A stretch of DNA of 64,000 bases, taken from assembly GCA_034509495.1 (NCBI GenBank), contig CM067524.1:1303567-1367566 (forward strand), read 5' to 3'. Shown here piece by piece: positions 9,662 to 20,359 of this stretch. The stretch is from Acestrorhynchus altus. Lineage: Eukaryota; Chordata; Actinopteri; Characiformes; Acestrorhynchidae. The notes below the pieces were generated by a model. That model was not told the origin of the DNA, did no database searches, and saw only the letters and a list, made by a program, of their open reading frames with translations. The stretch's first letter is position 1, and each line of letters opens with the position of its first letter. The position numbers and the translations under genes are program-made.

Positions 9662-12560
9662 CCCTGCTCAGAGTGGGAGGAATGTATGACTTTGTGAGGT
9701 AAGAATCTTGAGTGTAACAATGAAAAAACTTTATTTTGATGTCTATTTCTGCTTTATGTTTTGACATCAGCTGAGCCCAGAAGTGAAGAAATGTTTTTTT
9801 TTGTTTTTTTTTTAACCTTTGATTCATTCTACTATGTGAAAAGATACATAAAAATACACAGGCTCTTCCCTAGTTCTTAATGTGGCTTTGTTATAAAGTA
9901 TATTGCATTACACAAATCACCATTTGAAAAGGCATTTGAAAAATAATAAACCCCTCAAATCTTACAATCAGTTTGGATCAGTGGATCAGTCTTTGTATTT
10001 TTTTCCTACTTTGTGTAGAAAAGAGACATGGTTGATATTTTACCATACGTGTAAGAAAGCAAAACCTTTGCAGCTGGTGAACCAGGCAAGCAGATCGATT
10101 TAAGGACTGTGTGTTCCTTTTTTTCATGTCCTGGACTCTTAAGTGTCATCTGAGAAACCAGAAATCAAGAACCAATTTTGGTACTACAACCAGCTCTGCT
10201 GTGAGAGATCATGCATTTTTCTAAAGTATACAGAGGTGAGTTGAGTTGTTTTCGTAGTATAAAGTCTTTTTGATTAAAGGAGTCCTGGTGACAGATGGTT
10301 TGCAGTAGTTTGTTGTATAGAGCTGTGATTAAAATGATTCAACCCAGTTGTGATCAGTGATTCAATTGCAAAGTAGGTTCATTGGCAAAATGTTAACATT
10401 TTTCTGTTTGCAATAAACCAATGAAAGAAGAACTGTTTAAATAGCTCAACACGACTAATACAGCATTTACTTTCTCCAATTTCTACAAAATGCTAAGAAT
10501 TATTCAGCCCTGTCATGCCAAGTGAGTTAAACCCCCTGCTGCAAACATCATAGCCATCCTTGAGCATTCTTGAGGGATTTTAGCCACCATGGACAGTGAC
10601 CTATTTTTGGGTTTGCCTGCTGCAACAACCTTCTTTAAATCCCAACAATTTTTTACACTGGAGTTGAATGATGGACATTCCTGAATATTCCTTCTGCTTC
10701 TAAAACTAGGCTTTGTTTTTCTTGAAAATGCAAACATGGATCAAACATGGATCAACTTTTGGCTATAAGACATAGAAGAGTACATGGTATAGGACAAATG
10801 GTATATCATTGCTTCTTGCTCCTGTAAAACTAGACATGCCCACAGCGGTTTGCACAGAAAAACCTACTAATCTTTGGTTCTTATTGCAAAAAATCTTTTC
10901 AGGTTCCAGAACCTATTTTTGTTTTTTGGTGGAAATATGCCAAAACAGTTCAGTCCTGTTGTCCAGTGTTGTTACACACCCCATAACTAGTCTGTTGAGT
11001 TAACAGCTAACATGTCTGTCTGTCTGTCTCTCTCTCTCTCTGTCTCTGTCTCTGTCTCATATCCCTTTTCCCATCAGACTAGACCAGGACCCTTCTGTCA
11101 GAGTTACCCAGCTGCTGCACATCTTCCTCTGGACACCCAGCACAGCCTCCTGCAATCCTCCCTAGCTTATTTGCATTTTATTCTATGGTCCTAAATTATT
11201 TTCCTCCTTTTTGGGGGCTTTCCTTTACCCACCCTTATGTCATTTTTAGCGTTGGTTTAAAAGAGAGACGATAACATGTCCTTTCAGGAGTGTTCAAGTT
11301 ATACTTCTGCCCCTTTCACATTTGGGAGGCATATTTTGATAAATAATGCAAGTAATGTATCCTATTTATTGTGTGATTAGTGTTGGGATTTTACTTCAGA
11401 TGTTTCCATAATGTTAGTATTTGTTTATCTGGGAACATTGTGTAAGAAACATTTTAATAATGTTGTGATGTAAACCATTTTTTGAATTTGAACCACCAAC
11501 ATTTTTTCAGAACATGCATAATGCTGTTTCTGTAACATTATACACTAACCTTCTTGAACACTTTTATAAACCTTGCTGAATGTTTAATGTTCTTTGTTAA
11601 CAGGGGTTCATAAAGTTCTGAAAAGATAATGGTTGATGGTTAAACAAAAGATAAGTACAAGTAATGGATGCAGCTCTAGAGAAGAAGCGGATACCATGTA
11701 TAATTGTGCCGAATTTGATGGTCATGAATCTTTTACCAGAGAGAAGTGGTTGGGTGAAATGATGTCTGGCTTCAGAGGGGTCAGATATGATCTTGCCATT
11801 GTGACCCTACTGTTAGAAGTATTCTGAAGTGCTGGCAGATTCACCTAATGGCCTTATCTGTTCTCATTATGCTCTGTGTTCAGTTTTTTTCTTGCAAGTG
11901 TCCAAACCAGATCTGGATGATGACATGATTGCTGTGTTGATCATCAGGACCAGTGACAGGTTAAGAAAGCAGAAAAAAGAAGAAATAATTAAACACATAA
12001 ACTGTGTAGTTTCCATTGTTAAAAAAAAAGTAAAAAAAGAATAAATTATTGTGCAAGTACTCTACAAATAAAAACCTGCATATCAGTCCTAGATATAGAG
12101 TGGACCAGTGTCTCTTACAGCTCTACTTGTACTTTCTGCTCTCAGAACATCAACCAGTCTGACACACTGTATAAAACCACACTGTTACTACTAACACATG
12201 CTCTCTGTGGCTGATGGGGAGTTTCTGTTGGTAATATATTCTGTTTTTTTACAGTTGGTTTCCTGGATGAGGAATACATGTTTAAACTTTGCTTCAACTC
12301 AGGTTCTGATTGAGACATGGGAAGAAAACAGTACTAGCCCTTCACTAATCATTTTCATAGGAGTAACCAATATGGTAATTAACATTACAACAAAACAGTT
12401 TGAAAACCTCCTTACTATAATTAAAATTGTACAGACAATGGCTTGGATTGATATAGTTTGTGCAGTTTTTAAAGCCATCTTTTTAATGCCTTAACCATCA
12501 AATAATTGCTAGATAACTGGAGAGTTTATTTGAGCTGGCTGGTTATTTCTATAAAATCAC
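9662..12560. other. Unit B 3-prime flank and spacer
   Basis: The first 300 bases are similar to the 3-prime UTRs of the other units. Sequence at about 10.12-10.24 kb recurs after unit D (24.27-24.40 kb). The second copy of a dispersed repeat lies near 10.73-10.96 kb. A CT-rich low-complexity stretch (TCTG/TCTC) is at about 11.02-11.06 kb. Short frames at 11.63-12.05 and 12.20-12.49 kb show no recognisable domain, and I do not call them genes. Confidence 0.4.
10730..10960. repeat. Dispersed repeat, copy 2
   Basis: Similar to 7790-7990 in the same orientation. It is probably a non-coding transposon remnant of unknown class. Confidence 0.45.
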
Positions 12561-12599
12561 ACTTTGCACACACACATTATATATGCATGCCCGAACAAC

Positions 12600-13060
12600 A
12601 CCTTACAAATAGCAAAACATCTCCCTTCCATACAGTACTTTTATGATTTAAAATACCCATATATGTACTTATTTAAATCAGGTGCACAGCCTCTAATTGT
12701 GAATTCAACAGCCTTTAGTGATTACCTGAGCAACCATGACACTGCTAATGGTGCTGAAACATAAGCTGCATATACAGACTCTGCTCAAAATGCCTAAGAA
12801 CTCCAGTCAAACTGTTATTAATATTGGGACCAATTGGAAGGATGTTGTTAGTTGCTAGTTTTACATTTAAGTTTAAGGCATTTTGTAGCTTTTGTCATAC
12901 AAATGCTTTACTGTTGACTAAGAAAATATCCTGAGCACAGCACCTAACATCAGCCACTTTGATGTCTTGATAAATTTCTCTTTCTCATAGCCTATAGATT
13001 TGTGAAATTACAAGGCAGTCCCAATTTCCCAATTCACTGTTTCTCCCCTATATGATATAT
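12600..13060 (+). repeat. Partial, decayed copy of the zinc-finger unit intron
   Basis: A stretch near 12.70-12.78 kb (TTACCTGAGCAACCATGACA and neighbours) matches the unit A intron near 1.96-2.02 kb and the unit C intron near 15.57-15.60 kb. Sequence near 12.93-13.02 kb matches 2.10-2.20 and 15.90-16.00 kb. No fingers remain. This suggests an additional unit that has lost its coding exon. Confidence 0.5.
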
Positions 13061-14148
13061 TTACAGGATTTTTTTTATCCAATCAATGAATGATTTATAA
13101 AGGTAAATCAGGAAAATTAACAAGGCTGCCCAAACTTTCATGCAGAAACAGCATATCCAAGGCTGATGCGGACAGGAAAATCTTGTGATCAACCATGTCG
13201 AAAGGATGCAGACAGGTCTAAAAGAATCAGGACTAAGGACAGTTTATCTGATCTTGCTGCTTGGAACTTTTCAGTATCTGCAGTGAGAGCAGTGCCTGTA
13301 GAGTGTGCTGAAACCACCATATCTAGAACAGTGCTCTTGTAAACAAGCTCTTCTCTGGAGGTTTCAGAGAGTCTTATATTGAATTCTCCTCTTAACAGTA
13401 AAAATAAGGCAAAGCAGAGAGACTAATAATTATCTCTTGAGTCCCCACTAAGGGAACAAGAGGTCTTTCTGTAGGTTAAGTAGCAGTACCCTACCTTATC
13501 ACCCACAATAAAATAAACGTGCAGCTAGAGGACAGTCATTCCTCTTTAATAAAGCTTTAAGTATTCTTCTCACCCTAGGTATGATTTAATAAGATGAAAT
13601 CATTAAGCTTAATTGAGTAATGAATTTTAATTGATCCTCATGTATGATGTAAAAGATGTATAATATATCAGTAAGTATGAAATCACTGAACTGTTCACCA
13701 CTTTAGAAAATAAAGAAATTGATTTAAATGTTCCACACAATGTTCCAAGTGTCTTTATGGTGCCGTCCTTTAGGTCCTGTATGATCAGTCCTGTCTAATG
13801 TCCAAAATACTGCAAAGTTAGACTGTAAATCAGTTGCCTCTTACTGGGGTTCTCCCAGAGGATCCAGTTAATAAATGTATTATGGAACCACTGCAGCTCT
13901 GTAAATGTGCTCCAGTGAATATTTCTCTGTTATCGGCACTGGTGTCTTCTCAACGTCAAATATTCCTTCATCAAACATGATCATCTTCTCTAAATATTTT
14001 GTCACTAACTGAAGTCCATAGTATGTTCTCCTTTGGTGAGTATCACAGCTTTGTGTAGCAGCTGATTGAACTCTTAAATGTCCATACCTACAACCAGTGT
14101 ACAATGGAGCAGATGTGGAGCAGATGTGGAGCAACCAGAGGAGGAGGT

Positions 14149-14180
14149 GTATATAGGGAATAGGAACTAGAGGGCGCTAG
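14149..14180 (+). promoter_or_regulatory. Unit C promoter: TATA-like box plus CTCF-like motif
   Basis: A TATATAGG-type box at about 14149-14156 is followed by CTAGAGGGCGCTAG at 14167-14180. This has one substitution relative to units A, B and D, and it keeps the CTCF-like core. Confidence 0.5.
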
Positions 14181-14181
14181 G

Positions 14182-14274
14182 TGTGTTTGGGTTCTCCAAA
14201 GACAGGAGAGCTTTGCAGAAGAAGATCCCAGTTCGCAGTGTTTCTGTGGAGGAGCAGAAGCTTTTCTGCTGAAG
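14182..14274 (+). other. Unit C non-coding exon 1
   Basis: Highly similar to exon 1 of unit A and ending at a donor (CTGAAG followed by GTAGAA). It is expected to splice to the acceptor at 16532/16533. The intron carries the shared unit sequence, a short LINE-type tail (GGGATCAATAAAGTT then TATCC repeats, about 15.06-15.11 kb) and an L2 remnant. Confidence 0.5.
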
Positions 14275-16159
14275 GTAGAAGGTAGGAAATGAGCTCATTA
14301 GTGTGTGTTTGTGGGTGTAAATGATAGGTGTTGTTCTTGTATGTTCACTGCTGTAGCACAGTGCAGATCACAGTGGGCCTGGTGTGGTTCTGTTCTGGAT
14401 CTGTGATCAGAAGTGTGCTGTAACTCTCCATTTCCTCACAGTCATGTTCTTCAGGAAAACTCTCACTTTGTTCTTTACTGACTTCTGGAGCGTTTTACTG
14501 TATATCACTCCTCTCACTCTGGAGCTGCAGTGTTTTAATTTACACCAAAAGATCCAAACAGAGAACATCTCTTAAATCTGGATGGAAGCTCCACTGCAGC
14601 TCAGGATTGGGGGTTCTCAACATTTGCACTGAAAACCTTACAAACAGCAGGTGTCCATGAAAACATCTGTCACAAATAGGCATGTCATGATACCGGAAAT
14701 GTAGTAGTTAATACCAATACCGCTAAAATTCTATGATTCAATACCGAACCACAGCTCAAAATAAACACTAAGGGTGGGACTGATCACAAATTTCATAGAT
14801 CGCATTGTTTTTCAGATCAGCATTAAAAACATGAGTAAAATAACTTTGCTTTCCATTTATCAATACTTTGAGAAAACAGCATACATGAAGCTTTGTTTTG
14901 AACATGGTCATAAATGAAATGAAAATAATTTTCATTCATGATTTAGCATGTGTGCAGATTTTGGAGCACTTTTCACATATGCCAAAACCCTACGTTTCTG
15001 ACCTTTTCCATCATCACTGTGTCATAGAGAGAAGACCTTAATTTCCCTGAGAGAACCCTCCCAAGGGATCAATAAAGTTCTATCCTATCCTATCCTAGAC
15101 ACAATGTTCCCATACAAGAAATGTAGACTGAATGACAGTGGCTTCAGCCTACATTGTGCAGTACGTTAATTCTGTCTAAAAGCTGTCTCTATATGTCAGA
15201 AACCATAGACAATACAGCTACTATACAGCTACTAATGCTATCATCCATCTGAGTATCAGTGTTTCCATTCTTTTTTCCTTTGAGAAACCTTTACGTCAGT
15301 TCTACATTTAAGATACTTGAGTACTTTTATGATTTAAAGTACCATCCCAACTACTGCCTCCACCTGAGGATGGACCTGTGGCCCACTAAAGGGTGCTTCA
15401 CAGCCCACAGGTGTTCCCTGGCTTACTTGTTGAGAAACCCTGCTCTTGAGCATACTCAGTACTCAAGGCTGTTGTTAACTACTACTAATTGTTTTCTAGA
15501 CTAATTTTACTTTTTGTACTTTTACTACTTGTGTATATATAGTTATTTACACAAGGTGCACTGCAACAGTGGTTACCTGAGCAACCATGACACTGCTAAT
15601 GGTGCATTTTGGAGGAGAGTCTGTAAATGTAGACTGTAAAGAAGAGTCTGTAAATGCAAACCAGTATAAGAACTCAAACTGTTACTAATATTGGGACCAA
15701 TTGGAAGGATATTGTTAGTTGCTAGATTTATATTTGCATTTAAGGCATTTGGTTGCTCCTGTCCAGACTGGTGTATACAATTGCTTCGCTACATTTACAT
15801 TTATGGCATTTAGCAGATAACCTTATCCAGAGTGACTTACAAAAGTGCTTTGCTGTTTACTCAGAATATCCTTAGCTACTTAGTTAATATCCTTCACTAC
15901 TTATCCTGAGCTAAACCATTGGCACCCAACATCAGCCACTTCAAGGTCTTTCTCAATTCCTTTCTCTCTTAGCCTATGGATTTGTGAAATTCACAAGGCA
16001 GTACCAGTTTATTCAAATCAAAAATGAATTTAGTCAAAAGGAACCTAGGGAAACTAGATGTTACACCCAAGTGGCCAATATTGTGGACCTGTTTGAACTG
16101 GACAATGTTGCATGCCCTTATACTAGTTTGTATAGGCTAGAGATACCTGTGTAAGTGTA

Positions 16160-16330
16160 AATCTCAAAGGGTGGTGTGTGAAGTCAAGCTGTATTTGAAG
16201 CTTAAATGACTCTTGGTAGGAATCAGAGTCATTAAGTGTGGAGGGGCTGGTGCATTTTTGGCTTTGTAGGCCAGTGTCATGATTTTAAAGCTGATGCGGG
16301 CAGTTACAGGAAGCCAGTGAAGGGGTTGCA
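16160..16330 (-). mobile_element. L2-like LINE fragment (minus)
   Basis: On the minus strand it reads LHWLPVTARISFKIMTLAYKAKNAPAP-like, in shorter blocks typical of the C-terminus of fish L2 ORF2. It occupies the same place as the fragment in unit A. Confidence 0.7.
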
Positions 16331-16643
16331 GCAGAGAACATACACAACTGAACTTTAGAACATGGAACACAATTAAGACATTTAAAACCCAGAAATCTTC
16401 AGAGAATATCCATCCCACATTGTTTTTAAAATGAATTGAGATTTTCTTTGCAAAACTTTTCTTGTTAATTCTACTGCTGAAAATGTAATTTTGTCCTTTT
16501 TTTGTTAATTTTTCCCCATTTTTATTTTTCAGGAAGGAGTGACGTGTTCTTTTTATCCACTGTCCTACAGAGGTCTCATTTATTTACCCAGATGCCTAAA
16601 GAAATGCCACCAAGTGAAATTTGTTTCAGTTAAATGTAGGGAA

Positions 16644-18092
16644 ATGGACTCCTTAAACTCCAGCACTCAGGAAACATCCTCATCTACTTGTGGCATGAAT
16701 GCATCTCTTAGACATAAATTAAAAATTAAAGAGAAAGTAAGATCTTACAAGTGTTCAGAGTGTGGAAGGCATTTTAGCCAGAGTTTTATTCTCAGGAGAC
16801 ACCAGATCATTCACACTGGGGAGAAACCATATCAGTGCTTAGAATGTGGAAAGACTTTTTCTTCACAGCAAAATGTTCAAGTGCATCAGCGCATTCACAC
16901 AGGGTTGAAACCATATTACTGTTCAGAATGTGGGAAGAGTTTTACTGTAAAGAGTAGTCTCCAAAAACACCAGCGCATTCACACAGGGTTGAAACCATAT
17001 CAGTGCTCAGACTGTGGGAAGAGTTTTACTGTACAGAGTAGTCTCCAAAAACACCAGCGCATTCACACAGGGTTGAAACCATATCAGTGCTCAGACTGTG
17101 GGAAGAGTTTTACTGTACAGAGTAATCTCCAAAAACACCAGCGCATTCACACAGGGTTAAAACCGTATTATTGTTCAGAGTGTGGGAAGTGTTTTACTCA
17201 GCAGATTCATCTCCAACACCACCAGCGCATTCACACAGGAGATAGACCGTATTACTGTTCAGAGTGTGGGAAGTGTTTTACTCAGCAGATCCATCTCCAG
17301 CACCACCAGCGCATTCATACAGGAGAGAAACCATATTACTGTTCAGATTGTGGGAAGAGTTTTACTTTACAGAATCATCTCCAAGTACACCAGCGGATTC
17401 ACACAGGAGAGAAACCATATTGCTGCTCAGACTGTGGGAAGAGTTTTACTGTACAGAGTAGTCTCCAAAAACACCAGCGCATTCATACAGGGTTGAAACC
17501 ATATTACTGTTCAGAGTGTGGAAAGCGTTTTACTGCACAAAGTGATCTTCAAACACACCAGCGGATTCACACAGGAGTAAAACCATATCACTGCTCAGAC
17601 TGTGGGAAGAGTTTTAGTCAACAGAGTCATCTCCAAATACACCAGCGCATTCACACTGGAGAAAAACCATATCACTGCTCAGACTGTGGGAAGAGTTTTA
17701 GAGAGAGCGGTGTCCTCAGGAAACACCAGCGCATTCACACAGGAGAAAAACCATATCACTGCTCAGACTGTGGGAAGAGTTTTAGAGACAGCGGTGCCCT
17801 CTGGAAACACCAGCGCATTCACACAGGGGAGAAACCATATCACTGCTCTGATTGTGGGAAAAGTTTTAGTCGTCAAAGTCATCTCCAAATACATCACCAC
17901 ATTCATACAGGAGAGAAACCGTATCACTGCTCAGACTGTGGTAAGAGTTTTAGAGAACGTGGTGTCCTCAGGAAACACCAGCGCATTCACACAGGAGAGA
18001 AACCATATTCCTGCTCAGAGTGTGAGAAGAGTTTTAATCAACAGCATCATCTTCAGAAACACCAGCAGACTCACAGAACGAAGAAGCATTAA
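16644..18092 (+). CDS. C2H2 zinc-finger protein, 16 fingers (unit C)
   Basis: This is a probable nuclear DNA-binding protein of 482 residues. The leader MDSLNSSTQETSSST... is followed by 16 C2H2 fingers. The ATG at 16644 aligns with the starts of A and B; the frame is open upstream to 16539, but that part begins at GTG and has no family counterpart. The leader and the first and last fingers align with unit A. The order of fingers in the middle differs, so A and C are recent duplicates whose arrays have been reshuffled. Fingers 6 and 7 share the same private change (CGKCF instead of CGKSF), a mark of finger-to-finger copying. Finger 14 has H-H-H-I-H in place of H-Q-R-I-H but keeps its ligands. 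Finger 16 has CEKSF. No effector domain is visible. Confidence 0.88.
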   Translation: MDSLNSSTQETSSSTCGMNASLRHKLKIKEKVRSYKCSECGRHFSQSFILRRHQIIHTGEKPYQCLECGKTFSSQQNVQVHQRIHTGLKPYYCSECGKSFTVKSSLQKHQRIHTGLKPYQCSDCGKSFTVQSSLQKHQRIHTGLKPYQCSDCGKSFTVQSNLQKHQRIHTGLKPYYCSECGKCFTQQIHLQHHQRIHTGDRPYYCSECGKCFTQQIHLQHHQRIHTGEKPYYCSDCGKSFTLQNHLQVHQRIHTGEKPYCCSDCGKSFTVQSSLQKHQRIHTGLKPYYCSECGKRFTAQSDLQTHQRIHTGVKPYHCSDCGKSFSQQSHLQIHQRIHTGEKPYHCSDCGKSFRESGVLRKHQRIHTGEKPYHCSDCGKSFRDSGALWKHQRIHTGEKPYHCSDCGKSFSRQSHLQIHHHIHTGEKPYHCSDCGKSFRERGVLRKHQRIHTGEKPYSCSECEKSFNQQHHLQKHQQTHRTKKH

Positions 18093-18774
18093 CACTGCTC
18101 TTAGTGGGGAGAGCTGCAGATCTTCAGGAGGTAATCATGAGTGTCAAAATGAAAAATGTGATTTTGATAACTTTTGATGCCAGCTGAACTCGGAAATTAA
18201 ATTAGAATTCTTAAGTCTTTAATGCACTTATTAATTCAACTGCATGCAAAGCTCCTTAAGAATACATGGATTTGTCCATGAAGTTCTTTGTGTATCATTG
18301 CTAAAAAGTATATTGCAGTACATCAATCAACAAAGACCCTACATCAGAGGTAAAATCAGTATTTTGTTCCGACTGCCTGGTTGGCACTGTTTCATCTTAG
18401 CTGGTCAAACCATTATTAGCAAAATAAATTTGAGGTTGAGTATGGACTGTTATTATTCTAGAAATGGTGGTGTGGTGGAGTGGTGAACCTGAAGTACCCA
18501 GAGGTGGGAAGAATAAAAATCCTCCTCACAGTGAGCCACAGAGTAAACCAGGCAATTGGAACAAAATCCCATGACAAATTTTGACTTGCTATACCTGAAA
18601 TACCTTTCTCTGGCATACACAAACTTTTACACAACAGCATTTGAAAAAAAAAGAAATGTAAGTTTTGGTTGGCTGTTGATTCAATGTTATTAATCAATGT
18701 CTGTTTGTTTCTCTGTATTCTGCATAAATGACCTGACACCTGGCTCACTTTTTTGACATTTTCTCTCTAGAGAG

Positions 18775-19120
18775 GCCACTCAGGTGCTCTTTCAGTCTCT
18801 TCTAATTTCAAGACTTGACTACTGCAACTCCATTCTGCTGACTTTCCTATATTGTCACTAGGAGAGCCTCTTCAAGAGTTCTTGATCACTTGGAAGATTT
18901 TTTCAAATACATCTACGAGTCAACTCAACACCCCTCCCAGTAAAAGTTTCAAAGAACTTTCTTAGAACTGCAGAATTCAACTATTAGTTCACCAGACCCT
19001 CATTACTAAAGTTGGTGCTTGGACATTTCCAGTTACCTCACTGCCACTACAGAGAGCTGGTCACCCACTGATGTCACAGCAAAGAGCACAACTTTTCAGA
19101 CCCCACAGATCTGACATCAC
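18775..19120 (+). mobile_element. L2-like LINE 3-prime fragment
   Basis: The plus strand resembles L2 ORF2 around the motif SRLDYCNSLL (here SRLDYCNSILL-like) and onward in broken frames. It is a degenerate fragment. Confidence 0.55.
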
Positions 19121-20118
19121 ACTTCCTAAATCCTCAGCAGCCCCAGTTTATTGTTTACTGCAATTTCCTGTATGCATATATGCCCATATCTCATTATATT
19201 ATAGCAGATGTATGATTTTATCCCTCAGTGAATAAGGTAATCAATAAATAAGCTTTTAAAAATTGTGTGATTGTTTTTTGAGCTACTGGTTAGAACTAAA
19301 TTGCAATTTCCCTTTGGGAAGTATTTCTGATTCTGATCAGGTCAGGTAGCGGTAAACTACCTTATTATCCACAATAAAATAAACTGGAGCAGTGTGTGCA
19401 GCTAAAGTACAGTCAATCATCTTTAGTAAGGCCTAAATATCCTTTTGTTCTATGGTATGATTTAACAAGAAATGATAATTTAGCTTGTGAATATTAATTG
19501 ATAATCCATTATGATCTGAAACAGGGTTTCTCTGTCTATGCGCTGGGTACCAGGCCCAAGCTCAGGGGGAGGCAGTAGTCCAGAGTGGGCTGATAACAGT
19601 ACTCTCAAGTAAAAATCTAAAGATTATTTTAAACCTATAAGCATTATATAATAATTAATAAAAATGTGCAAATGATAACAGTGCAGAAGTCAATCACAGC
19701 AAGTAGAACCAAGACTGCATCACATATGATGTGATGGCATTAGAAGACACTATGTTACATGGGGTCTGACATATAGAGACAACTTTCAGACAGAATTAAA
19801 GATGTTTTGTAAGATGATGTGTTGTCTGGTGTTAGTAACACATTGTTATGTTCATTTTTGGGAAAGATGTTTTCATGAAGACCTACTTTTTGAAGGCACT
19901 GTTCAGGTACTATTTCTTGTGTTTTCAGTGTCAGTGCTTTTGAAATAAAAGGAAAACCCATTTTCTATAAAAAGTTGACTTCAGTTTTCTTATGGGTCAT
20001 TATGCTTTCTAGTTAAAACAGGTGGGTCATGAGCTGGACAAGGTTGAGACCCCCTGGGAGTAAAAGATGTAGAATAGATGCAAGTGAAATCACTGAAGTC
20101 AACCGTTCAATAGTTTTT

Positions 20119-20121
<3 letters not shown>

Positions 20122-20167
<46 letters not shown>
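20122..20167. repeat. (TG)n microsatellite
   Basis: About 22 TG units follow a T9 run, 75 bases before the unit D TATA-like box. Confidence 0.95.
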
Positions 20168-20240
20168 TGCTCTCTTTTAGGTCCTGTATGATTAGTCCTA
20201 TCTGGTTTCCAAAATAGACGAGCAACCAGAGGAGGAGGAG

Positions 20241-20265
20241 TTTATAGGGAACTAGGGGGCGCTAG
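20241..20265 (+). promoter_or_regulatory. Unit D promoter: TATA-like box plus CTCF-like motif
   Basis: TTTATAGG at 20241-20248 and CTAGGGGGCGCTAG at 20252-20265. The spacing between the two is shorter than in A-C because a few bases are missing. Confidence 0.5.
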
Positions 20266-20266
20266 G

Positions 20267-20359
20267 TGTGTTTGGGTTCTCCAAAGACTCTAGATCTTTG
20301 CAGAAGAAGATCCCAGTCCTCAGCGTTATTGTGAAGAATCAGGAGCTGCTCTGCTTAAG
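20267..20359 (+). other. Unit D non-coding exon 1
   Basis: Similar to exon 1 of the other units and ending at a donor (GCTTAAG followed by GTAAAG). It is expected to join the acceptor at 22792/22793. The intron (20360-22792) has no recognised gene, only unclassified AT-rich sequence. Confidence 0.5.

Larger units (their letters stand above)
18093..20220. other. Unit C 3-prime UTR, spacer and unit D flank
   Basis: The 3-prime UTR-like block at 18.18-18.36 kb matches unit A. An L2 remnant follows at 18.78-19.12 kb. From about 19.36 kb the sequence resembles the 5-prime flanks of units A and C. A TG microsatellite ends the stretch just before the unit D promoter. Confidence 0.45.

Noticed and set aside
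11629..12494. Three short plus-strand frames between units B and C
   Set aside because: No recognisable domain and no conservation with the other units; left as spacer.
17602..18177. 191-codon open frame overlapping the unit C gene, and similar ones in units A, B and D
   Set aside because: They are shifted-frame shadows of the finger repeats, with a periodic peptide and no known domain.
20013..20225. Short frames over the TG microsatellite
   Set aside because: Simple-repeat peptides (poly TH or CV) on both strands.
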